This document shows, piece after piece, positions 14,947 through 23,487 of a stretch of 42,748 nt of DNA. Source of the stretch: Ruminococcus flavefaciens (GTDB lineage Bacteria; Bacillota; Clostridia; Oscillospirales; Ruminococcaceae); assembly GCA_902766595.1 (NCBI GenBank), contig CACXEJ010000060.1:1-42748 (forward strand). Reading direction: 5' to 3'. The notes under the pieces were generated by a model, which was not told the DNA's origin, made no database searches, and was given only the letters and a program-made list of their open reading frames with translations. Both the position numbers and the translations under genes were made by a program. Positions within the stretch are counted from its first letter, which is position 1, and each line of letters begins with the position of its first letter.

Positions 14947-16274
14947 TATTCGATCACCTCTCCGATAAGATCATAGTCCAAAGTGTCTGTGATCTTTATT
15001 TTTACAAATTCGCCTATTTCAAGTTTGCGCGGCGATGTGAAAAACACCTTTCCGTCGATGTCGGGGGCGTCGTTTGCAGTCCTTCCGAACCAGCATTCGC
15101 CAAACCTGTCAAAGCCCTCGGTCACGGCTGTGAACTCGCTGCCGAGGAGCTGCTCGTTCTTTTCGGCGCTTATGAGCATCTGCTGCTCCATAATGATGTC
15201 GGCGCGGTGAGCGGCAGTGTCCTCGTCGATCTGATCTGGGAATTCAGCCGATTTTGTACCCTCCTCGCGTGAATACGGGAAACAGCCGAGTCTGTCGAAG
15301 CGTACTCTCTGTATGAATTCAGCCAGCTCATTGAACTGCTCCTCGGTCTCTCCGGGAAAGCCGGTTATGAGCGTTGTGCGGAGTATCACTCCCGGCACTT
15401 TTTCGCGTATATGGCTGAACAGAGCTTCAAGCTGCTCTGTATCGCCCCAGCGGTTCATACGGCTGAGTATGTCGCCGTTGCAGTGCTGTATCGGTATCTC
15501 GAGGTATTTCACGAGCTTTTCCTCGGAGGCTATCGTCTCGAGGAGCTCGTCTGTTATGCGTTCGGGGTAGCAGTAGAGCGTTCTTATCCAGCGCAGACCG
15601 TCTATTTTGCACAGCTCACGAAGGAGCTCCGGCAGCTTTGACTCGCCGTAGAGGTCCTCTCCGTAACGGGAGGTGTCCTGTGCGATGACAACGAGCTCGG
15701 TAACGCCGTTATCAGCGAGGTAACGAGCTTCCTCGAGCACCTTTTCCATAGGTACACTGCGGAATTTTCCTCTTATCTGCGGTATAGCACAGTAGGTGCA
15801 GCAGTTCGAGCAGCCCTCTGCGACCTTGAGGTATGAGAAGAACGGCAGAGTTGAGATGATACGCTCGCCGTCGAGCTCTGCTTCGAGCTTGGGAGCGAAG
15901 TTTATATATCTCTCACCGGCAAGAACGTGGTCGAGAACGTCGATAATGTCCTTGTTGTTGCCTATGCCGATGACTGCATCGGCTTCGGGGAAGAGCTCGG
16001 CTGCTTCCTCCTTGTATCTTTCTGTGAGACAGCCTGTTATTACGATCTTTTTCAGAGTTCCCTCAGCTTTGAGCTTAGCGAGCTCGAGGATAGTTTCTAT
16101 GGCTTCCTCCTTGGCTGACTTTATGAAGCCGCAGGTGTTTACCACCGCGATGTCAGCCAGACCGGGTTCTGTAACCAGCTTATAGCCGTGGGATTTCAGT
16201 TTATACAGCATACGCTCAGAGTCCACGAGATTTTTTGAGCATCCGAGCGATACCATTCCGACCTTGATAGGCAT
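14943..16274 (-). CDS. rimO: Ribosomal protein uS12 methylthiotransferase RimO
   Basis: Radical-SAM enzyme that adds a methylthio group to the conserved Asp of ribosomal protein S12. The 443-residue length is normal. The N-terminal UPF0004 domain holds cluster cysteines C12, C48 and C82 (SLGCSKN, NTCGF, TGCLTE). The radical-SAM motif is C155-x3-C159-x2-C162 (GCSNCCTYCAIP). A TRAM domain forms the C-terminus (about 375-443). The phrase LGCSKNLVDSE favours RimO over MiaB. GGAGG lies seven bases before the ATG, inside the end of recX; the two genes share one base (TAATG). Confidence 0.95.
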   Translation of the reverse strand: MPIKVGMVSLGCSKNLVDSERMLYKLKSHGYKLVTEPGLADIAVVNTCGFIKSAKEEAIETILELAKLKAEGTLKKIVITGCLTERYKEEAAELFPEADAVIGIGNNKDIIDVLDHVLAGERYINFAPKLEAELDGERIISTLPFFSYLKVAEGCSNCCTYCAIPQIRGKFRSVPMEKVLEEARYLADNGVTELVVIAQDTSRYGEDLYGESKLPELLRELCKIDGLRWIRTLYCYPERITDELLETIASEEKLVKYLEIPIQHCNGDILSRMNRWGDTEQLEALFSHIREKVPGVILRTTLITGFPGETEEQFNELAEFIQRVRFDRLGCFPYSREEGTKSAEFPDQIDEDTAAHRADIIMEQQMLISAEKNEQLLGSEFTAVTEGFDRFGECWFGRTANDAPDIDGKVFFTSPRKLEIGEFVKIKITDTLDYDLIGEVIEY

Positions 16275-16912
16275 TATTGTTCCTCCAGTTGATCTTTTGT
16301 TATGAAGTATTCGTTGACAGCACGGTTTATCTCGGCAAAGCCGTAGCCGTACCGTGCAAGTGAGCTTTTTACTCTGTTTACGGCTTTCATATCCTTTTTG
16401 TCAGTGAGGATACGGGAGTATTTTGTCCCGAGGAGATGACTGAGGTTTTCGGGAAATTTCTCCTCATAGCGGCTTACGGCGTCCTCGGCTGTGAACCTGC
16501 TGATGCCGCGGCTGCGGAGCTCTCTCAGGACGCGCTGCCTGCCGTATCTCTTCACTGCGATGTATTTGTATGCGAGTCTGTCAGCATAGCGTTCGTCGTT
16601 TATGCTGCCCTCGGCGGTGAGTCTTTCGACCACCTGCCGGCATATCTCCTTGCTGCGGAATTCCTCCGCGAGCTTATCGAGCATCTCCGCTGCGGAGTAG
16701 TCCCGGTAAAACAGCCTTTTAACCGCGTAGCTGTAGACCTTCAGCGAGACTGCCGCGCGTATTATTTCCCTGAACCGCGCTTCGTCGAGCTCAGTGTCCA
16801 CCCTGAGGTCAAAGTCCCACACTATCGAGGCGTCGAGCAGAACGGCTTTGCCGTTGTCAAAGGCGACTCTGTACAGCGGCGGCTTCTGCGGTTTTACGGA
16901 GAGTATCTTCAT
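16274..16912 (-). CDS. recX: Regulatory protein RecX
   Basis: Modulator of RecA filaments, 212 residues. It shows the RecX three-helix repeats: RQVVERLTAEGSINDERYADRLAYKYIAVKRYGRQRVLRELRSRGI in the middle, and a related C-terminal repeat with VNRVKSSLARYGYGFAEINRAV. It starts on the last base of recA and ends on the first base of rimO, so expression is linked to recA, the usual arrangement. Regulatory function is known for the family; here it rests on similarity and position. Confidence 0.9.
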   Translation of the reverse strand: MKILSVKPQKPPLYRVAFDNGKAVLLDASIVWDFDLRVDTELDEARFREIIRAAVSLKVYSYAVKRLFYRDYSAAEMLDKLAEEFRSKEICRQVVERLTAEGSINDERYADRLAYKYIAVKRYGRQRVLRELRSRGISRFTAEDAVSRYEEKFPENLSHLLGTKYSRILTDKKDMKAVNRVKSSLARYGYGFAEINRAVNEYFITKDQLEEQ

Positions 16913-18084
16913 TATTCGGCAGGAGTGAATTCCTCAAAATCCTCCTCGATGTCAGCGAGGATATCGTCGGGATCTTCAGAGCCAGCCGGAGCCTCTGCCT
17001 CGGCAGGAGCGGCAGCTTTCTTTGCCTTTGCCGGAGCCTGCTTTTCCTCAAGCTCGTCCCTGCGGGCGAGGATCTGCTCCTCGATCTCTTTCATCAGAGC
17101 CTCATCGGATTTGAGTATCTCCTTGACGTTGTCGCGTCCCTGACCGAGCTTCTGGTCCTTGTAGCTGAACCACGAGCCGCCCTTCTTGATGATGTCGAGG
17201 TCGACGGCAAGGTCAAGAACTTCGCCGGTACGCGAAATTCCGGTACCGTACATAAGGTCGAACTGGCACTCCTTGAAAGGCGGAGCGACCTTGTTCTTTA
17301 CGACCTTGCAGCGTGTGGACGCACCTATTATCTGATTTCCCGACTTGATAGTCTCGCCCTTTCTTACTTCGATACGCACCGAAGCATAGAACTTGAGCGC
17401 TCTTCCGCCGGGGGTAGTTTCGGGGTTTCCGTACATTACGCCGATCTTCTCACGGATCTGATTGATGAAGATAGCGACGCAGTTTGACTTGGAGATAGCC
17501 GCTGTGAGCTTTCTCATAGCCTGAGACATAAGTCTTGCGAGCTGACCGACGTGGAGATCACCCATTTCGCCGTCTATCTCGGCACGGGTAGTCATAGCTG
17601 CGATAGAGTCGAGAACGATAACGTCGATAGCGCCTGAACGTATAAGGGCTTCTGCTATTTCGAGAGCCTGTTCACCGCTGTCGGGCTGTGAAACGAGAAG
17701 ATCGTTGATGTTTACGCCGAGAGCCTGAGCATATACAGGATCGAGAGCGTGTTCAACGTCGATGAAGGCTACCTCGCCGCCCTGCTTCTGAGCCTGAGCG
17801 ATGATAGAGAGCGCAACTGTGGTCTTACCGGAGCTTTCAGGTCCGTAGATCTCCACGATACGTCCTCTCGGCACACCGCCGATGCCAAGCGCCATATCCA
17901 GCGTCATCGAACCGGTCGGGATAGCTGCTACGTTGAGCTTCTTTGTCTCGCCGAGACGCATTATTGAGCCTTCGCCGTACTTCTTTTCTATCAGCTTGAT
18001 AGCGCCCGAGAGTGCGGACTTCTTGTCATCGCCGTCGTCGAGCTTTTTAACTGCCGGTTTTTTAGCAAGTTCCTTTTTTGCCAT
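16912..18084 (-). CDS. recA: Recombinase RecA
   Basis: DNA strand-exchange ATPase and co-protease for the SOS response, 390 residues. Walker A is GPESSGKT at residues 81-88. Other RecA hallmarks are [10 protein letters not shown] (Walker B region), the L1/L2 DNA-binding loops around [18 protein letters not shown] and [20 protein letters not shown], and an acidic Ala/Glu-rich C-terminus. The N-terminus is Lys-rich and slightly extended. The start is the ATG at 18084, with GGAGG eight bases before it; a TTG five codons upstream overlaps that site. No LexA-type box is obvious in the 29-base gap after prmC, so it is probably expressed from an upstream promoter. Confidence 0.98.
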   Translation of the reverse strand: MAKKELAKKPAVKKLDDGDDKKSALSGAIKLIEKKYGEGSIMRLGETKKLNVAAIPTGSMTLDMALGIGGVPRGRIVEIYGPESSGKTTVALSIIAQAQKQGGEVAFIDVEHALDPVYAQALGVNINDLLVSQPDSGEQALEIAEALIRSGAIDVIVLDSIAAMTTRAEIDGEMGDLHVGQLARLMSQAMRKLTAAISKSNCVAIFINQIREKIGVMYGNPETTPGGRALKFYASVRIEVRKGETIKSGNQIIGASTRCKVVKNKVAPPFKECQFDLMYGTGISRTGEVLDLAVDLDIIKKGGSWFSYKDQKLGQGRDNVKEILKSDEALMKEIEEQILARRDELEEKQAPAKAKKAAAPAEAEAPAGSEDPDDILADIEEDFEEFTPAE

Positions 18085-18113
18085 TGTCTTGACCTCCAAT
18101 TAGTATAAGTCAT

Positions 18114-19010
18114 TCAGCCCGTTTTTACGGCTGATCTGTCGATATGTCTCTGAGTCATAGATGCTGTTTTCTGAGCGGCGGCGGTCCTGATGATACCTGC
18201 GCCGTCCTTTCTGAAGACAACGTCGTCGAAGCCTCCGTTGAGGAGGATATTCTCCACGTCGCCGTGCTGTCCCATACCGAATTCAAAGGCGATGAAGCCG
18301 CCCTTTCTGATATGCTTCCGCCATACCGCTGTGATAGCGCGGTAGAAGCCGAGACCGTCGCTGCCTCCGAAGAGGGCAAGAGCCGGCTCGCAGGTGACTT
18401 CCTTTTCGAGTTCGCGCATATCCTGAGCGGTCAGGTACGGGGGATTGGAGACGATTATATCAGCCTGCGGAAGAGCCTCCGCGGTGCTGCTTTTCAGGAC
18501 GTCCCCTTCGTGTATATGTATGCCGGAGCTGTTCAGCTCCTTGTTCTTTCTGAGGTAACCGAGCGCTTTGTCCGAGATCTCGACTGCGTGAACCTCCGCT
18601 GAGGGAAGGTGCTTCTGGAGCGTTATGGCTATACAGCCGCTGCCGCTGCAAAGGTCGATGATGACGGGGCTCGTGAGAGCGTTTTCGCGGCAGATGTCGA
18701 GCACCTGATCCACAAGAGTCTCCGTGTCGGGACGTGGTATCAGCACGCCCTCGCCCACATAGAAGTCCAGCCCGTAAAACTCCCACTTTCCGAGGAGATA
18801 CTGGAGCGGATAGCCCTTGGCGCGTTCAGCCGTGAGCTTTCTGATACGCTCAGCCTGTTCGTCAGGAACGTCCCTTAGCGGCTGGAACATAGGCGTTTTG
18901 TCGCCGAGCATATCCTGAAATATGCAGAGCGTGTCGAATTCCGGCGACTCCTTTCCGGCAGAGCTCAGCAGAGTCGTACATTCATCGTAGAGCTCGCGCC
19001 GGCTTACCAC
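18114..19010 (-). CDS. prmC: Release factor glutamine methyltransferase PrmC
   Basis: SAM-dependent enzyme that methylates the GGQ glutamine of peptide-chain release factors. The 298-residue protein has an N-terminal helical domain (1-80) and a methyltransferase fold with IIDLCSGSGCIAITL as SAM site and the catalytic NPPY at residues 189-192 (IIVSNPPYLTAQD). The start is a GTG at 19010, with GGAGGAGG immediately upstream; it overlaps the DUF1385 gene by seven bases. DUF1385-prmC adjacency is common in Firmicutes. Confidence 0.95.
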   Translation of the reverse strand: MVSRRELYDECTTLLSSAGKESPEFDTLCIFQDMLGDKTPMFQPLRDVPDEQAERIRKLTAERAKGYPLQYLLGKWEFYGLDFYVGEGVLIPRPDTETLVDQVLDICRENALTSPVIIDLCSGSGCIAITLQKHLPSAEVHAVEISDKALGYLRKNKELNSSGIHIHEGDVLKSSTAEALPQADIIVSNPPYLTAQDMRELEKEVTCEPALALFGGSDGLGFYRAITAVWRKHIRKGGFIAFEFGMGQHGDVENILLNGGFDDVVFRKDGAGIIRTAAAQKTASMTQRHIDRSAVKTG

Positions 19011-19933
19011 TTGTCCTCCTCCTTATCCTGCGGTATACAGGGGGTGAGAGCGGCAATGGCTATCTCTATCATACTGTCGTCAGGTTCGCGTGTGGTAATG
19101 CGCTGCATAGCCAGACCGGGCGCTGAGAGTATCCTTGTGAACAGGTTGTCGTGATTGCCGGCAAGTCTTATGCACTCATACGATATGCCCACTACCAGCG
19201 GCAGCATTACAAGGCTTGCGGCTATTCTCTGCCACGTTACCGTGAACGGTACGAAGCACATCGTGAATATTCCCACTATCAGAACGATGAAGATGAAGCT
19301 CGTTCCGCAGCGCTTGTGGAAACGTGTCTGTCTGCGGACATTCTCGACCGTGAGGGGGAGCTCAGCTTCGTGGCAGGCAATGGTCTTGTGCTCGGCGCCG
19401 TGATACATATACTGCCGGCGTATGTCCTTCATAAGGCTTACGATAGCCATATATGCCACGAATATCGCGATTTTTACAAGTCCCTCTGCTATCGAGCGGA
19501 GTATGTGCTTCTTTTTTATCGCAGGTACGAAGCCGATCAGCCACTTCGGCAGGAAAATGAACAGTCCTACTGCCATAACTATGCCGACTATCATACCTAT
19601 ATACATCATAGCGTTGAAAATGGCGGGGGTGTTTTCCTCCTCGTCCTTTTCCTCTTCGGTGAGCTGCTTTTCAGCGGACTTCATCATATACTTGTAGCCC
19701 TTTGTGAGCGATGTGATGAAGCTGGTGCAGCCGCGGACGAGCGGTACCTTTTTGTACCATGGAGCGTTCTTGCCGTTGCGTTCTGCCCAAGTTTCGAGGT
19801 CTATCGTGCCGTCGGGAAGTCTGCAAGCCATAGCTCCCGTGTTCGGACCAAGCATCATTATACCCTCAATGAGTGCCTGACCGCCTATCTTAGAGCGGAA
19901 TTTCTCATTGCTCTGACTTTTGTTATTGCTCAT
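19004..19933 (-). CDS. DUF1385 membrane protein
   Basis: A 309-residue conserved membrane protein of the DUF1385 family (metal-binding YqhQ-like proteins). Molecular function is not established. The N-terminal IGGQALIEGIMMLGP and the central YHGAEHKTIACHE with its paired histidines are family signatures. Three to four hydrophobic segments lie between residues 108-185 and 215-255. A basic-acidic loop (EKQLTEEEKDEEEN) sits before the first. AAGGAG is upstream of the ATG. It starts the tight DUF1385-prmC-recA-recX-rimO-pgsA run, 65 bases after the histidine kinase. Confidence 0.92.
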   Translation of the reverse strand: MSNNKSQSNEKFRSKIGGQALIEGIMMLGPNTGAMACRLPDGTIDLETWAERNGKNAPWYKKVPLVRGCTSFITSLTKGYKYMMKSAEKQLTEEEKDEEENTPAIFNAMMYIGMIVGIVMAVGLFIFLPKWLIGFVPAIKKKHILRSIAEGLVKIAIFVAYMAIVSLMKDIRRQYMYHGAEHKTIACHEAELPLTVENVRRQTRFHKRCGTSFIFIVLIVGIFTMCFVPFTVTWQRIAASLVMLPLVVGISYECIRLAGNHDNLFTRILSAPGLAMQRITTREPDDSMIEIAIAALTPCIPQDKEEDKW

Positions 19934-19998
19934 ATTTTCTCCTTTTTACGGCTGGTGAGCCGTTATCCCCTATAACAGCATATCATACTGACAAGATG

Positions 19999-21402
19999 TC
20001 AGGTCTGTATAGCCGGCAGCTTTATGGTAACTGTCGTACCCTTGCCCTCACCGGCACTTGTTATATCCATAGTTCCGCCGTGCATACTGATTATCTCGTC
20101 TGCAACTGCGAGTCCGATTCCGGAGCCGCGGCGGGTGTGATTTGCCTTGTAGAATTTGGTCTTGACCTTTGAGAGGTCGGATTTCTTGATGCCGCAGCCG
20201 GTATCGCTCACGGCTATTACGACCGAGCCGCCGTCCTCAGAGGCTTTGACCGTTACGGTATCTCCTGCCGAGGAATATTTGACTGCGTTGTCGATGATAT
20301 TTATGAAAACCTGCCGTATGCGGTTCTTGTCGCCGAATACGAACGGGAGCATTTCGGGTTCATCGTAGATTATCTCTATCTGCTCGCGCTTAGCCTTGTC
20401 GCTGTATATCAGCACGGCGTCGCCGAGCTCTGCAAGAATGTCCATAGCCTCACTGCGGAGAGTGAAGTGACCGTTCTGCATACGCGAGAAATCGAGCAGC
20501 TCCTCTACCATCTGTGAGAGACGCTCCGTCTCGTTCACGATAACGCCGACGCCCTTCTTCATAGTGTCGGGGTTCTCGCCGCCGTCCACCATAAGCGTTT
20601 CCGCCCAGCCCTTGATAGCTGTCAGCGGCGTTCGCAGCTCGTGTGATACTGACGATATGAACTCGTTTTTCATAGCTTCCGCGGTCGAAAGCTCGTCTGC
20701 CATATGGTTTATGGCGGTACACAGGTCGCCTATCTCGTCGTTGCTGTTGTTGTCGATACGGACGGAGAAATCGCCCATAGCGAATTTGCTGGCGATACCG
20801 CTTATCTGCTGTATCGGCTTGACGATAGAGCCGGCAAAGAACAGACCGGTCGTGATGATGATGAGCAGGATCACGAGGCAGACTATCGTGATGACGATGA
20901 TATATGTCTTGATAGTGTTGTCGATGTCGGTGAGGGAGGTGACCATACGGACGGAGGTATACTCGCCGTTGATCGAGGTTATCGGGACGGATACCGCGAG
21001 GACCTTCTCGCCGCTTCCGAGCTTTCCGATGTATGAACCCTCTCCGTTCGCCATAGCTTCCTCGTAGTCGGGCATAGGCGCGTCTGCGTCAGGTGAGAAG
21101 CCCGATGACGTGAGAACGACTCTGCCCTTGGAGTTTATCGCCATAAGCTCGATCTTGTCCTTTTCGTTGAAGGTCTCGAGCATATTGCGCATCTCCGCGG
21201 AGAAATTCGCTGCGCTGTCCTGCGAGTGTATGCTCAGAACGCTCGTAACGGCGTTCAGCTTTGAGAAGAGGTACTGCTTCGCGGAATTGTAGTAATAGCT
21301 CTGAAGCGCGTAGATGATAGCCATTTCTATCACCAGCAGAGCCAGCACGATAACGCCGAGGTTGTTTACAGCCCAGCGCTTAGTGATACTTTTCTTAGCC
21401 AT
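19999..21402 (-). CDS. Sensor histidine kinase
   Basis: Membrane sensor kinase, 467 residues. A first membrane helix (residues 12-33), an extracellular sensor of about 130 residues, and a second helix (168-190) are followed by a HAMP domain (190-245). The phospho-acceptor motif SHELRTPL holds H254. The ATPase domain has NIIDNAVKYSS, DTGCGIKKSD and GSGIGLAV boxes. No cytoplasmic PAS domain is present, unlike WalK. It shares one base with the response-regulator gene (TAATG) and has no strong ribosome site of its own, so it is probably translated by coupling. The signal is unknown; the lipoprotein gene upstream may encode an accessory sensor. Confidence 0.95.
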   Translation of the reverse strand: MAKKSITKRWAVNNLGVIVLALLVIEMAIIYALQSYYYNSAKQYLFSKLNAVTSVLSIHSQDSAANFSAEMRNMLETFNEKDKIELMAINSKGRVVLTSSGFSPDADAPMPDYEEAMANGEGSYIGKLGSGEKVLAVSVPITSINGEYTSVRMVTSLTDIDNTIKTYIIVITIVCLVILLIIITTGLFFAGSIVKPIQQISGIASKFAMGDFSVRIDNNSNDEIGDLCTAINHMADELSTAEAMKNEFISSVSHELRTPLTAIKGWAETLMVDGGENPDTMKKGVGVIVNETERLSQMVEELLDFSRMQNGHFTLRSEAMDILAELGDAVLIYSDKAKREQIEIIYDEPEMLPFVFGDKNRIRQVFINIIDNAVKYSSAGDTVTVKASEDGGSVVIAVSDTGCGIKKSDLSKVKTKFYKANHTRRGSGIGLAVADEIISMHGGTMDITSAGEGKGTTVTIKLPAIQT

Positions 21403-22103
21403 TACGGTGTGTCATTCCATTTGTAGCCGTAGCCCCATATCGTGATGATATACTTGGGATTGGACGGCTCTTCCTCTATTTTCATTCGTATTCTTCTGAT
21501 ATTTACGTCAACTATCTTGTCGTCGCCGTAGTAGCTCTCGCCCCAGATATGGTTGAGTATGCTTGCGCGGTCGAGAGCGGTGTTCTTGTTGTTCATAAAG
21601 AACTCGAGTATCTGATACTCTACCTGTGTGAGCTCTATGGGAGCGCCGTCCTTGGTGACGGTACGGCTCTTGAGGTTGAGGACGAAAGGTCCCGACTCTA
21701 TCACGGACTGCTTCTCGTTCTTGATAAAGCTCATACAAACTCTTCTGTAAATGGCGTCAACACGCGCCGTGAGCTCTGAAGGCGAGAAGGGCTTGGTGAT
21801 GTAGTCGTCAGCGCCTATCATAAGTCCGCTGACCTTGTCCATTTCCTGAGTCCTTGCGGTGAGCATTATGATGCCGATAGTCGAGCTCTTCTCGCGGATC
21901 TTCTTGCAGACCTGAAAGCCGTCGATGCCGGGCATCATTATGTCGAGGAGGACGATGTCGAAATTGCCGTGCTCAGCGTCGAATGTCCTGAGTGCAGCCT
22001 CGCCGCAGTCAACGTCAACTACATCGTAGCCGGCGCGCTTGAGGTTTATCACGACGAATTCGCGGATAGTGTCCTCGTCCTCGCAGATGAGTATTCTTTT
22101 CAT
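21402..22103 (-). CDS. OmpR/PhoB-family response regulator
   Basis: A 233-residue response regulator. The receiver domain has the acidic pair E8/D9, phospho-acceptor D54 in LLDIMMPG, the Thr in MLTART and Lys in TKPFSPSEL. The C-terminal winged helix (about 135-230) ends with YIITIWGYGYKWN. It is cognate to the adjacent kinase. Proteins of this class bind direct hexamer repeats at 10-11 bp period. Two such arrays exist in the window (2889-2905 and 7592-7632), but no evidence links them to this protein. AAAGGAG precedes the ATG. Confidence 0.95.
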   Translation of the reverse strand: MKRILICEDEDTIREFVVINLKRAGYDVVDVDCGEAALRTFDAEHGNFDIVLLDIMMPGIDGFQVCKKIREKSSTIGIIMLTARTQEMDKVSGLMIGADDYITKPFSPSELTARVDAIYRRVCMSFIKNEKQSVIESGPFVLNLKSRTVTKDGAPIELTQVEYQILEFFMNNKNTALDRASILNHIWGESYYGDDKIVDVNIRRIRMKIEEEPSNPKYIITIWGYGYKWNDTP

Positions 22104-22132
22104 TTATATCACTCCTTTGCCGGAAAGCTGAA

Positions 22133-23467
22133 TTATTCCGTGAATGTGAAGCCCATTGCAACATCGCCCGCAGTTGCGGAGAGGTTGTCGTCATAGAGCT
22201 CTGAATATGGCGGGATATATGCAAGATACGCGGTATCGCCCCTTGTTCTGAGGAGCATATAGCCGCTGAGGAGTCTGTCCTCGCGTGAAGCGGTGTCGTC
22301 TGCGCGGTAGATGCGGAGGAGCTCTCTTCCGGTCTGACCTTCGGAGTAGGTGCAGAAGACTATCTCGCCGCCGTTTATGATATCGCGCTTGACCGTAACG
22401 CGGTCGCGCCATTTTTCGGGGAAAACAAAGATGTAGCCGTCACCGATGCTGTAATAAGAGTCACACTTCTTCTCAAGGCGGTTCTCACGGCTGATGTAGT
22501 GCCACGAGGTGAGCTTCATCTGCTCACTCTCGGGAGCGTCCGTGTAGCCGGGGGAGATATACTGCACCGGTATCTCAAGGACTCCGTCGCCGTCAACATC
22601 AAATGATGAACAGCCGGCAGGTCTTACGGTAGCAAGCGACTCGTCCGGAGTCACAAAGACCTTGTTGAGTCCGGTCTCGTTGAGGTAGAGGACGTCTGTC
22701 TGTATCGAGCCTGTACCGGAGGCGGCATCTATATAGAGCCCCTGACGTCCGCCGCCGATGTTGCCGTATTTGATGCTGTCAAACTCGGTAAAGCTGCCGC
22801 TGAGGTCGCAGCGGTAGGGCTGATACTTGTCGTTCTTGTCGAGCATAAATACAGTAGCGGTCGCCGCAGAGCCGGTAGCAGATGCGGCAAGCAGCAGGAA
22901 CTCGTTCTGACCGTCGCTGTCGAGGTCGGTAACGTCTATGAAGGAATAGGACGATGAAAGGTCCGACTCCATCATACCCTCATCGGCTTTATAGTTGTAT
23001 ATGGTAACGCTTTTCTCGGAGCGGTTGATAAAGGTGCTTCCGATTATTACCTTGGCTTTTTCATTTGCGCCGAGCTTTGAGATCATAACCTTTTCTATCT
23101 CGGCACCCTTGATCGAGTCGTCGCTCACAGAACGCCATTTGCCGTCGTCCTGATCGAGCACGTTCATACGCAGGGTATCCTCTTCCATAGTGAGGCCGGT
23201 CTTCTCGTAGAAAACGATAGCCTCATTTCCACCGTCGTTGTCGATGTCCTCGACGATGAATGCGGAGAGATACTTGCCTGATTTGGGGTATTTAAGGCTG
23301 ATCGACGAGCCGGTAGCGTCCGTGAGGGCGCTGTATATCTGTTCCTGTTCGACACTCAGTTTCGGCGGAGCCATAAGGTTGTTGATGCTCGAACCGAATG
23401 CACAGCCGGTAAATGCCGGTATTGATACGGCTGAGGTGAGCAGTGCAAGAGCTTTCAGAATGTTCAT
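22133..23467 (-). CDS. Lipoprotein with VCBS/FG-GAP-like calcium motifs
   Basis: A 444-residue predicted surface lipoprotein. The signal peptide MNILKALALLTSAVSIPAFTGC ends in a plausible lipobox. Repeating blade-like segments contain acidic Asp-rich loops: DIDNDGGNEAIVF, DLDSDGQNEFLLL and DVDGDGVLEIPV. These are typical of VCBS/FG-GAP proteins, where the DxDxDG loops bind calcium within a beta-propeller. Function unknown. It lies 29 bases upstream of the response-regulator gene and 20 bases after citrate synthase, on the same strand. A role as extracellular partner of the two-component system is plausible. No clear Shine-Dalgarno site precedes the ATG. Confidence 0.82.
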   Translation of the reverse strand: MNILKALALLTSAVSIPAFTGCAFGSSINNLMAPPKLSVEQEQIYSALTDATGSSISLKYPKSGKYLSAFIVEDIDNDGGNEAIVFYEKTGLTMEEDTLRMNVLDQDDGKWRSVSDDSIKGAEIEKVMISKLGANEKAKVIIGSTFINRSEKSVTIYNYKADEGMMESDLSSSYSFIDVTDLDSDGQNEFLLLAASATGSAATATVFMLDKNDKYQPYRCDLSGSFTEFDSIKYGNIGGGRQGLYIDAASGTGSIQTDVLYLNETGLNKVFVTPDESLATVRPAGCSSFDVDGDGVLEIPVQYISPGYTDAPESEQMKLTSWHYISRENRLEKKCDSYYSIGDGYIFVFPEKWRDRVTVKRDIINGGEIVFCTYSEGQTGRELLRIYRADDTASREDRLLSGYMLLRTRGDTAYLAYIPPYSELYDDNLSATAGDVAMGFTFTE

Positions 23468-23487
23468 ATCGTGCGGTAAAGCTCAGC

